Shown here piece after piece: positions 10,424-17,557 of a stretch of 64,000 nt of DNA. Below the pieces are notes generated by a model, which was given only the letters and a program-made list of their open reading frames with translations, was not told the origin of the DNA and ran no database searches. Within the stretch, counting starts at the first letter, position 1. Each line of letters begins with the position of its first letter. Source of the DNA: JANMDU01 sp031375105 (lineage in GTDB: Bacteria; Pseudomonadota; Gammaproteobacteria; Burkholderiales; Burkholderiaceae_C); NCBI GenBank assembly GCA_031375105.1, contig JANMHJ010000045.1, forward strand, positions 92,381 through 156,380. Reading direction: 5' to 3'. A program made the translations under genes and the position numbers.

Positions 10424-10938
10424 GGTCTATTTCTCAATGCTGTGGGATTTGCTGATTTGCGAGGCATCGAGCACACGCTTCACTCACGATTCATACTAAG
10501 GGCAATCCCTAGGATTACCTGTCAGATGTGGCTGCATTTTGTGTAGGACAAAGCCTCGTAGCAAGGCACTTAGATTTGCAATATCATGTTGCTTGCTATA
10601 AATTTAGGAGCTAAATTCTCCCGTATTTACTAGGCTACCAGCCTATGGGATCCTCAAAATCTAGTTTTTCAGTTGCCCGAGAGTCACTCGCGTTATTGGT
10701 CAACAAAAGGCTCAAACGCCTGCGCATTGACCCATCAAAGACACAAATGTCGTCTTGAGCGACGAAAATCTGTAGTTGCTCAAAATTTCAGCAGTTTTTG
10801 CGCAACTTGCGCTCTCTTCATTGATATTTGAGCACCTGCGCTTGGGAGTCCACTCTAAGCTTGCATGGGTTTTCCCCTGATTGTTTGCCACCGTTTCTGT
10901 CCTACGATAAGTGGTTGAACAATCTCAGGAATCTTTTC
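10424..10938. other. Gene-free region between divergent ndvB operon and acyl-CoA synthetase
   Basis: About 515 bases without a credible gene. It must contain the divergent promoters. Visible items are a near-palindrome AATCCCTAGGATT at 10504-10516 and a decayed copy of the 50-bp palindromic element at 10594-10644. A frame open from 10828 into the synthetase lacks a ribosome binding site and is not used as its start. I see no convincing consensus promoter. Confidence 0.6.
10594..10644 (+). repeat. Possible decayed copy of the 50-bp palindromic element
   Basis: The segment has the expected order of TGCTATA, AGCTA, CGTATTTACTAGGCTA and GCCT blocks, but the central GCGC motif is lost. It is a weak match and is intergenic. 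Confidence 0.35.
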
Positions 10939-12615
10939 ATGGCTTCTTCCAAACTCCTTCTCGACTACATCTACGAGCACGAAACCAACCGTGCCAATGA
11001 GATTTACCTCACGCAACCCACGGGTGGCGGCAAAGTGGTGGATTTCACTTGGGCGCAGATGATGGATCAGTCGCGCCGTATGGCCACGTATTTGAAGGCA
11101 CAGGGCTTTGAACCGGGTGCACGCATTGCCATTTTGTCGAAAAACACCGCGCATTTCATGATGGCCGAGCTGGCCATTTGGATGGCAGGCTACACCACCG
11201 TGGCGATCTTCCCCACCGAGGGCGCTGACACTGTGAAATATGTGCTCACGCACAGCGAGGCTTCTTTGCTGTTTGTGGGCAAGCTCGATAGCTTTGACCA
11301 ACAGGTGGGCGGCATTCCCGCTGGCCTGCCTTGCGTTGCATTCCCGCTGTCGCCCAAAAACAGCTACCGCACTTGGGACGACATCACGGCACAAAGCCAG
11401 CCCATCCCCGGCAAGCCAGCACGCGCGGGCGGCGATCTGTGCTTCATCATGTACACCTCGGGCTCAACCGGCACACCCAAAGGCGTGATGCACACCTTCG
11501 AGGGAGCCACGCGCGCCAGCGAAGGCATTGTGGCCTTCACAAACTCTCAAATGGGCAATTCTGCCTACCGCGCTCTGTCGTATTTGCCTCTGGCTCATAT
11601 TTTTGAGCGTGCTTGGATCGAATGCTCTGGCTTTGTGATGGGTCGTGGCCGCATTTTCTTTGCTGAAGCACTGGATACCTTTGTGCAAGATTTGCAGCGC
11701 GCTCGCCCCACCGTGTTCATCTCTGTACCCCGCCTGTGGTTGAAATTTCAGCAAGGCGTGTCGGCCAAGATGCCTCCGAAGAAACTCAAAACCTTGCTCA
11801 GCATTCCGATTCTCAACAACATCGTGCGCAAGAAAGTGCTCACGCAGTTGGGCTTGAATGAAGTGCAGTTGGCTGGCTGCGGCTCAGCTCCGCTGCCACC
11901 CGCGCTGCTTCAGTGGTATCGCGATCTCGGTTTGCATCTGTCTGAAGGCTATGGCATGACGGAGGATTTTGCCTACTCTCACTCCACCAACAAGAACCAG
12001 CAGGAACTGGGCTATGTGGGTGTCCCTTATCCTGGTGTGCAGCGCCGCTTGGCCGAAGATGGCGAGATTTTGATCAAGTCGCCAGGTACCTTGAAGGGCT
12101 ACTACAAGCAGCCCGAGCTCGATGCCGAGGTATTCACTGCTGACGGCTTCTTCCGCACCGGTGATTTGGGCGAGACGTTGCCCGACGGCCAGCTCAAGCT
12201 CACAGGTCGTAAGAAAGAGCTGTTCAAAACAGCCAAAGGCAAATACGTCGCGCCTGCGCCGATTGAAAACATGATCAACGAAAGCACGATGGTGGAGTTG
12301 TCGATGGTCTCTGGTGTGGGCCAGTCTGCGGCTTATGCTGTGGTGGTGCCAGCTGAAGGCCTGCGCCCTAAGCTGAAAGATGCGGCTGTGCGCGCGGAGT
12401 TTGAAGCTGAAATGGCTTCGATCCTGAAACGCGTTAACAACAAAGTGGCTGATTACGAGCAACTGCGCATGATCGTGGTGGCCAGCGAGCCATGGAGCAT
12501 TGAAAACGGCCAACTCACGCCAACACTCAAGATCAAGCGCAACAAAATTGAAACCGCATTGGAATCGAATGTGGAAGGCTGGTATGGCAAAAAAGGCCCT
12601 GTCGTTTGGGCTTAA
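10939..12615 (+). CDS. Long-chain-type acyl-CoA synthetase (AMP-forming)
   Basis: The enzyme would activate a fatty or other carboxylic acid to its acyl-CoA with ATP. The 558-residue protein shows the adenylate-forming motifs in order: YTSGSTGTPKGVM near residue 171 (phosphate loop), EGYGMTEDF near 338 and RTGDLGETLPDGQLKLTGRK near 408, followed by a C-terminal lysine region (TPTLKIKRNKI). The layout is that of the FAA1/bubblegum long-chain ligases. ATG 10939 is preferred because AGGA lies 8 bases upstream and the protein then begins MASSKLLLDYIYEH; an upstream in-frame start at 10828 would add 37 atypical residues. A strong terminator follows. The substrate cannot be read from the sequence. 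Confidence 0.9.
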   Translation: MASSKLLLDYIYEHETNRANEIYLTQPTGGGKVVDFTWAQMMDQSRRMATYLKAQGFEPGARIAILSKNTAHFMMAELAIWMAGYTTVAIFPTEGADTVKYVLTHSEASLLFVGKLDSFDQQVGGIPAGLPCVAFPLSPKNSYRTWDDITAQSQPIPGKPARAGGDLCFIMYTSGSTGTPKGVMHTFEGATRASEGIVAFTNSQMGNSAYRALSYLPLAHIFERAWIECSGFVMGRGRIFFAEALDTFVQDLQRARPTVFISVPRLWLKFQQGVSAKMPPKKLKTLLSIPILNNIVRKKVLTQLGLNEVQLAGCGSAPLPPALLQWYRDLGLHLSEGYGMTEDFAYSHSTNKNQQELGYVGVPYPGVQRRLAEDGEILIKSPGTLKGYYKQPELDAEVFTADGFFRTGDLGETLPDGQLKLTGRKKELFKTAKGKYVAPAPIENMINESTMVELSMVSGVGQSAAYAVVVPAEGLRPKLKDAAVRAEFEAEMASILKRVNNKVADYEQLRMIVVASEPWSIENGQLTPTLKIKRNKIETALESNVEGWYGKKGPVVWA

Positions 12616-12628
12616 TGCTTCTTTGATT

Positions 12629-12670
12629 TGCTATTAATTGAATAGCATTCGGCGCAGATTCTATAACGGG
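12629..12670 (+). repeat. 50-bp palindromic element, intergenic copy
   Basis: TGCTATTAATTGAATAGCA is followed by the conserved tail with GGCGCA and TTCTATAACGGG. The tail is joined to an inverted copy of TCGGCGCAGA, forming the terminator of the synthetase gene. Confidence 0.85.
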
Positions 12671-12688
12671 TCTGCGCCGATTTTCTTT
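12649..12688 (+). terminator. Intrinsic terminator of the acyl-CoA synthetase gene
   Basis: TCGGCGCAGA (12649-12658) and TCTGCGCCGA (12671-12680) form a perfect 10-bp stem with a 12-base loop, followed by TTTTCTTT. The left arm and loop belong to the 50-bp palindromic element. Confidence 0.85.
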
Positions 12689-12722
12689 ACAAATTGGCTT
12701 TTCCCATGATGCGAGCAAGCGC

Positions 12723-13199
12723 TCAGTGCCGCTGCCAAAAATCACGGTGCAGTGCTGCGATCTCTTCTTCAGCTTGCGGCACAGGGCCGATCACGTCAAT
12801 GGTTTTTTGGCCACGTGCGAACACCTCTCGACAAGGTAAATCGAGCGTTGGATTCTCTGAATGACTACCGGTGAAAGCCAGCAAACGCTCTTCCGTCATG
12901 CCATACACCACCCGACCGACGTTCGCCCAATACTGTGTCGCTGCACACATGGCACAAGGCTCAACCGTCGTCACCAACGTGCATTGCCACAAATACTCAG
13001 AGCTGTATTGATCGTAGGCAGCGCGAATCAGCGTGGCCTCTGCGTGATTCACCGTGTTGATATTGCCTTGGCTCATGAGCACTGTCTCGCCATCGGGTGC
13101 GATCAAGACAGCACCAAACGGATGCTTACCAAGCGCTACCGACTGCCGCGCCACGTCATTGGCTAAGCGCAGCGCAGAGAGTACTTGCTGCGGGTTCAT
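12723..13199 (-). CDS. Nucleoside/guanine deaminase-like zinc enzyme
   Basis: A 158-residue protein of the cytidine/deoxycytidylate deaminase fold. The zinc and catalytic residues are His52 and Glu54 in NHAEATLI and Cys82/Cys85 in EPCAMCAA, the arrangement used by guanine deaminases and related purine or tRNA deaminases. Its ATG at 13199 comes directly after the stop of the ABC permease gene, so it is the last gene of that operon. In this purine-degradation neighbourhood a base deaminase feeding xanthine is the natural guess, but substrate choice is inference. A longer frame from 13232 would run into the permease gene and is not preferred. Confidence 0.8.
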   Translation of the reverse strand: MNPQQVLSALRLANDVARQSVALGKHPFGAVLIAPDGETVLMSQGNINTVNHAEATLIRAAYDQYSSEYLWQCTLVTTVEPCAMCAATQYWANVGRVVYGMTEERLLAFTGSHSENPTLDLPCREVFARGQKTIDVIGPVPQAEEEIAALHRDFWQRH

Positions 13200-13201
13200 G
13201 A

Positions 13202-13966
13202 TCAATGATTCTGCGAGCCGCGATGTGCCCAAGCGGTGGTGTGTTTTTCAATGTAGCTGAAGAATTCATACATCGCCATCGCCATCACGCTGATGAGTAC
13301 AAGACCAGCAAAAGCCAGCGGCAGGCGCTGCTGGCTGCCCGCAGTTTGCATCAGCGAGCCAATGCCCGAATCGCCCGCTGTCATTTCCGCGAGTACCGTG
13401 CCCACAAAAGCCAGCGTGATCGCCACTTTGAGTGAGCCGTAAAAATACGGCATACAGCGCGGCAGGCCGATCTTCGTCAAAATATCCCAGCGCTTAGCGC
13501 CCAGCACGCGCAGCACGTCTTCCAGCTCAGGCTCCAGTGTGGCCAAGCCAGTGGCGATGTTCACGGTAATGGGGAAGAAGCTGATCAGAAAAGCCGTGAG
13601 AATGCCTGGGCCAATACCAATGCCAAACCACACCACCAAAATCGGCACAATCGCCGCCTTAGGGACAGCATTGAAGCCCACCATCAACGGATAAAAAGCG
13701 GCATAGGCCATGGGCGAGGAACCCACAATGAAGCCGAGCAACACGCCGACCGCAATCGCAATCGCAAAGCCGACCATGGTGACCCAGAAAGTTTGCCACG
13801 CGGCTTTGAGCAAGGGCTCTTTGAATTGCACAAACTCCTTGGCAATTTGCAAAGGGCTGGGGAAGATGAACTCCGCGATATTAAACAGGGAGACGACCGC
13901 CTGCCAGAGCAGCACGATCACAATCAACACCGCCAACGGGGCGAAGCGTTCAAAATTCTTGGTCAT
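13202..13966 (-). CDS. ABC transporter permease (SsuC/TauC type)
   Basis: A 254-residue inner-membrane protein with about six hydrophobic segments. The cytoplasmic EAA-type loop LRVLGAKRWDILTKIGLP near residue 155 contacts the ATPase. It belongs to the BPD_transp_1 group that serves taurine, sulfonate and pyrimidine-type importers. It lies 15 bases after the ATPase gene and directly before the deaminase. The substrate is not evident; the surrounding purine genes suggest a purine, ureide or related nitrogen compound. Confidence 0.92.
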   Translation of the reverse strand: MTKNFERFAPLAVLIVIVLLWQAVVSLFNIAEFIFPSPLQIAKEFVQFKEPLLKAAWQTFWVTMVGFAIAIAVGVLLGFIVGSSPMAYAAFYPLMVGFNAVPKAAIVPILVVWFGIGIGPGILTAFLISFFPITVNIATGLATLEPELEDVLRVLGAKRWDILTKIGLPRCMPYFYGSLKVAITLAFVGTVLAEMTAGDSGIGSLMQTAGSQQRLPLAFAGLVLISVMAMAMYEFFSYIEKHTTAWAHRGSQNH

Positions 13967-13981
13967 GGTGTGATCTCCCGT

Positions 13982-14827
13982 TTATTGAACGACTGGCGCG
14001 ACGGCCTTGGCCGCACCTTGGCGAATCGCGCCAATATGCCCGCGCAGCTCTTGCACGATGGCCGTGAACTCTGGTGTGTACGTAACTTCCAGATCACGCG
14101 GACGTGGCAAATCGATGTTGCGCTCGACAATAAAGCGCCCCGGGCTCTTGCTCATGCAATACACGCGGTCTGCCAAAAACACACTCTCGCGCAGATCGTG
14201 CGTCACCAAAATCACATTGAATTTTTGTACCGCATGCAAATCGCGCAGCGCACACCACAACTCTTCGCGTGTGAAGGCATCGAGTGCGCCAAACGGCTCG
14301 TCGAGCAGCAGCATTTTCGGCTCATGAATCAAAGCACGGCAAATCGATGCACGCTGCTGCATACCGCCTGAGAGCTGCCAAGGAAACATCTTTTCATATC
14401 CGCCCAAACCCACCGACTCCAGCAGTTTGGAAGCCCGCGCTTCGTATTCTTTTCGCTTGGCTTTGAAATTACTACGATACGGCTCCACGATTTCCAGCGG
14501 CAAAAGCACGTTGTCTAGCGTGGTTCGCCAAGGCAAGAGCGATGGCGCTTGGAAGGCCATGCCAGAGATTTTGAGCGGCCCTGTGACGGGCAAGCCATCC
14601 ACATGAATCGTGCCCTTGCTGGGCATTTTCAAACCCGTGGTGAGTTTCATAAAGGTGGATTTTCCGCAACCCGAAGGTCCGACGATGGCGATGAATTCGC
14701 CTTGCGTCATTTGCAGCGAAATATCTTCCACCGCGTATTGGCCTTGGGCCAACAACTCGTCGTTGTAGGCGAGCCAGACGCTTTGAAAATCTACGAAAGG
14801 GCGGATGTTGGATGCTGCTGAATTCAT
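13982..14827 (-). CDS. ABC transporter ATP-binding protein (SsuB/TauB type)
   Basis: The 281-residue cytoplasmic ATPase has Walker A GPSGCGKST, the signature LSGGMQQR, Walker B MLLLDEPFGALD and the switch histidine in VTHD, all in normal order. The motif set and length fit the nitrate/sulfonate/taurine importer group. It pairs with the permease downstream and the receptor upstream. A hairpin terminator-attenuator and a palindromic element separate it from the receptor gene, so it is probably made at lower level than the receptor. Confidence 0.95.
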   Translation of the reverse strand: MNSAASNIRPFVDFQSVWLAYNDELLAQGQYAVEDISLQMTQGEFIAIVGPSGCGKSTFMKLTTGLKMPSKGTIHVDGLPVTGPLKISGMAFQAPSLLPWRTTLDNVLLPLEIVEPYRSNFKAKRKEYEARASKLLESVGLGGYEKMFPWQLSGGMQQRASICRALIHEPKMLLLDEPFGALDAFTREELWCALRDLHAVQKFNVILVTHDLRESVFLADRVYCMSKSPGRFIVERNIDLPRPRDLEVTYTPEFTAIVQELRGHIGAIRQGAAKAVAPVVQ

Positions 14828-14844
14828 GTTTTTTATGCCAAACA

Positions 14845-14895
14845 GGCCTCTAGCCGTTATAAAATATGCGCCGAATGCTCACTATTTAATAGCAA
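14845..14895 (-). repeat. 50-bp palindromic element, intergenic copy
   Basis: One of the best-preserved copies. On the minus strand it reads TGCTATTAAATAGTGAGCA, then TTCGGCGCATATTTTATAACG and GCTAGAGGCCT. It lies between the receptor and ATPase genes of the ABC importer. Confidence 0.85.
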
Positions 14896-14927
14896 AAGAC
14901 CAGAAGGCTTTGAACTCTTCTGGTCTT
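14894..14927 (-). terminator. Terminator-attenuator between receptor and ATPase genes
   Basis: AGACCAGAAG (14898-14907) and CTTCTGGTCT (14918-14927) form a perfect 10-bp stem with a 10-base loop; on the minus strand it is followed by TTTT. It lies 20 bases after the receptor stop codon, a position where partial termination commonly raises receptor level relative to the transporter. Confidence 0.8.
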
Positions 14928-14947
14928 CGTTGAAAGCAAGTGAAGGC

Positions 14948-15994
14948 TTATTTCTTCACAGGTGGCAAGACGTTCAGCTCAGCCTTGGTGGGCAAGAAGC
15001 TGCCGTTCCACACCTCGTCCACTTTCACGCGGCTCTTGGTGTTGAATGCATCAGAGACTTGGCTGGCCATCAGCGCTAGGCGGCCTGGGTTGATCTGGCC
15101 AAAGCCTTCGGCGCGGGCATCTGGGCTGTTAATCACGGAGTCAATTGCCAGCTTCAGGCGGCGCTCTTCCAGATCGACGTTGATGATGCCGTCGCGGTTT
15201 TTCACGTATTGAATCGCCACATCAGGCTTGGCCATCACGTCTTTTGCGCCTTTGGTAAAGGCCAGCAAAAAGGCCTTCACAGCGGCTGGATTCTCTTTGA
15301 TCATCTTCTGGCTAGCAACGATGGCATTGCCATACAGCTTCACGCCAAAATCAGAATAAGGCAGGATCACGATGTCTTCGGTCTTCACGTTGCGCGCTTC
15401 GAGATTGAGCAGCGAGGTGAAGGAAAAGCCGGTGATGGCATCCACATCGCCACGCGCCAGCATGGTCTCGCGCAGGGGTGGGTCCATGGTGACCCAAGTG
15501 ACTGCGCCCACATTGTTGGCTTTCTGGAAGACGGGGAAGGCGCGGCGGCCTGCGTCAAACACAGGAGCGCCGAGTTTCTTGCCCACCAAGTCGGAAGGCT
15601 TGGTGATGCCGTTTTTCTTCAAGGTCAGCACGGCGGCGGGCGTGTTGTTGTAAACCATCATCACAGCCACAGGCTTGTTGGGCGCATCGGGGTTGTTGGC
15701 GTGGAATTCCATCAGCGCGGCCATGTCGGCAAAACCCATGTCATAGGTGCCGGAAGCCACGCGCTGCACGGTGTTGCCAGAGCCGGTGCCAGCATCAAGG
15801 CTGACATCAAGCTTGACGTCTTTGAAATAGCCTTTGGCAATCGGGCTCAGGAACAAGGCGGCTGGGCCTTCAAAGCGCCAGTCGAGCTGGAATTTGATGG
15901 GGGTCAGTGCCTGGGCGAATACGCCTGTGGACAACAGGGAGGCTGCGGCAACAGTTGACGCGGCGAAGGTTTTCAAGGCAGAACGCTTGTTCAT
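14948..15994 (-). CDS. ABC transporter substrate-binding protein (NMT1/SsuA family)
   Basis: A 348-residue periplasmic receptor. The N-terminus is a clear Sec signal peptide (MNKRSALKTF, a hydrophobic core AASTVAAASLLSTGVFA and a likely cut after AQA). The mature part starts with IKFQLDWRFEGP, typical of the NMT1/ThiY/SsuA group. The ATG at 15994 has GGAG 5 bases upstream; a frame open to 16063 adds 23 residues lacking such a site. It is the first gene of the importer set. A candidate GntR operator lies about 130 bases upstream. Confidence 0.92.
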   Translation of the reverse strand: MNKRSALKTFAASTVAAASLLSTGVFAQALTPIKFQLDWRFEGPAALFLSPIAKGYFKDVKLDVSLDAGTGSGNTVQRVASGTYDMGFADMAALMEFHANNPDAPNKPVAVMMVYNNTPAAVLTLKKNGITKPSDLVGKKLGAPVFDAGRRAFPVFQKANNVGAVTWVTMDPPLRETMLARGDVDAITGFSFTSLLNLEARNVKTEDIVILPYSDFGVKLYGNAIVASQKMIKENPAAVKAFLLAFTKGAKDVMAKPDVAIQYVKNRDGIINVDLEERRLKLAIDSVINSPDARAEGFGQINPGRLALMASQVSDAFNTKSRVKVDEVWNGSFLPTKAELNVLPPVKK

Positions 15995-16121
15995 AGAGAC
16001 TCCAATGGATATGAAAAATAACAGTGATGCGCGCAGGGATTCGGCATGACATCCCTTTTGCAAGAAAAGTGCCGCATGTCAGCGTGTCTGAGGAATGCCT
16101 CATGCACGATTTGCGTGCAAA

Positions 16122-16131
16122 TTGTATACAA
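16122..16131. promoter_or_regulatory. Candidate GntR operator upstream of the ABC receptor gene
   Basis: TTGTATACAA is a perfect 10-bp palindrome. Nine of its ten bases recur at 21045-21054 between the GntR gene and uraH. FCD-type GntR regulators bind short palindromes of this kind. It lies between the M20 hydrolase stop and the receptor start. Confidence 0.55.
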
Positions 16132-16184
16132 CTTGGCTCACAAAACAGTGCGCGATTACCCGTAAGCGTGCGTTTCTTGAGGTT

Positions 16185-17429
16185 TCAGCTCAGCAAGGAA
16201 GACAGACTGCGTGCGATGACTTTCGTGGCGCGGCGCAGGTCTTCAAGATCGAGCCGTTCGTCGGCGCGTTTGGCATTCGATTCCAACACGGTGCGCGGCC
16301 CTGCGCCATAGATCACACCTGGAATGCCGCGCTCGCCATACAAGCGCACATCGGTATACAGCGGCGTGCCCAAAGCGGGAATCGGCTCGCCGAAGACTTC
16401 GCTGGCTTGCTGTTGCAGGGTTTGCACCAATGCTTTGTTTCCGGGCAGGGGCTTCATGGCCTGCGCGAGCAGCATGCGTTTGATATCCACATGAATTGCG
16501 CCCGAGCCACGCGGCGGCTGGTAGCTCTTTGCCGCTTTGGCAATCACATCGCGAAGACTTTGTTCCACTTGCGCCGCATCTTCTTCGGGGATCATGCGGC
16601 GATCAAGTTTGAAGATCACTTTGCCGGGCACGACATTGGTATTCGTGCCGCCTTCGATCAGGCCGATATTCAGATAAGGATGGGTGATGCCTTCGACTTG
16701 CGATGTGATGTTTTTATAGCCGGCGTTGAGCGCATAGAGGGCGCACATGATGTGCGTTGCGCCTTGCAGCGCGTCGATGCTGGAATCTGGAATCGCGGCA
16801 TGGCTCATTTCGCCATGCACTGTCACTTCCAGTTGCAAGCAACCATTGTGCGCAACGATCACAGAATAGCTGAAGCCTGCGGCAATCATCAAGTCGGGCT
16901 TCGTCAGGCCGTGCCTGAGCATCCAATCGGGGCCCAGCTCACCGCCAAACTCTTCGTCGTAAGTGAAGTGCAATTCCACACTGCCTGTCTTCGGCGGCGC
17001 GACGGCCTCCAGCGCACGTAGCGCGAAGGTGAAGGTCGAGAAATCGCATTTGCTCACGGCGGCGGCGCGGCCATAGATTTTCCCGCTCACTATCTCGCCG
17101 CCATAGGGATCCTGCGTCCAGCCTTCGCCGGGCGGGACAACATCGCCATGGGCATTCAAGGCAATCGTCAATCCGCCCTCGCCAAATTTGCGGCGCACTA
17201 TTAAGTTGGTGATGCTTTGCAGACCAGCAGCCGTCACTGCCTCTTGCGGCGGGCAATGCTGCTCAGCCTGCAAACCCATCTGCGCAAGCAACTCGGCAGT
17301 GCGCAGCGCATGCGGCGTGTTGTTGCCGGGCGGCGTGTCGGTGGGCACGCGAATCAGCTCTTGCAGGAAGCGCACTTGCTCGTCAAAGTGGGCATCAATC
17401 CACTGGTCGAGTTGTTGTTGGGTGTTCAT
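16185..17429 (-). CDS. M20-family amidohydrolase/peptidase (ArgE/DapE-like)
   Basis: A 414-residue cytoplasmic metallohydrolase. The first metal motif is NAHGDVVPPGEGW near residue 94, and the acidic pair is YDEEFGGELG near 155. The usual second metal loop GRGAxDMKGG appears here as GRAAAVSKCDFS, so the ligand is probably Asp of CDFS; this marks a subfamily apart from true ArgE. A GHAA-like dimerisation segment (GEMSHAAIPDSS) is present. It sits between the UraD-allantoate amidohydrolase gene and the ABC importer, so a ureide or acyl-amino acid from purine catabolism is plausible, but the substrate is unknown. Confidence 0.85.
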   Translation of the reverse strand: MNTQQQLDQWIDAHFDEQVRFLQELIRVPTDTPPGNNTPHALRTAELLAQMGLQAEQHCPPQEAVTAAGLQSITNLIVRRKFGEGGLTIALNAHGDVVPPGEGWTQDPYGGEIVSGKIYGRAAAVSKCDFSTFTFALRALEAVAPPKTGSVELHFTYDEEFGGELGPDWMLRHGLTKPDLMIAAGFSYSVIVAHNGCLQLEVTVHGEMSHAAIPDSSIDALQGATHIMCALYALNAGYKNITSQVEGITHPYLNIGLIEGGTNTNVVPGKVIFKLDRRMIPEEDAAQVEQSLRDVIAKAAKSYQPPRGSGAIHVDIKRMLLAQAMKPLPGNKALVQTLQQQASEVFGEPIPALGTPLYTDVRLYGERGIPGVIYGAGPRTVLESNAKRADERLDLEDLRRATKVIARSLSSLLS

Positions 17430-17449
17430 AGGTTTAAGAATTCAATACT

Positions 17450-17553
17450 GGACGCGAAAAACGCGAAAGTTACGCGAAAGACGCAAAAAAGATCCATGAT
17501 TTTGTATTAGATATTTTTTGCGTCTTTTGCGAGTTTTCGCGTCTTTCGCGTCC
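17450..17553. repeat. ACGCGAAAG-type hairpin element, copy 1
   Basis: The left arm (17450-17490) is built of GGACGCGAAA / ACGCGAAAG units. The right arm (17513-17553) is its near reverse complement ending in CGCGTCC. It fills the gap between the M20 gene and the stop of the UraD fusion gene. Confidence 0.85.
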
Positions 17554-17557
17554 GCAT

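Noticed and set aside
10690..10830. TTGACC-like promoter before the acyl-CoA synthetase
   Set aside because: No acceptable -10 at the right distance.
16095..17021. A 308-codon plus-strand frame opposite the M20 gene
   Set aside because: Antisense shadow of a clear M20 metallohydrolase; composition is His/Arg-rich as expected for a shadow.
17450..17553. CRISPR-like look of the repeated ACGCGAAAG units
   Set aside because: The units are short, adjacent and form one inverted pair without spacers; no cas genes are present.
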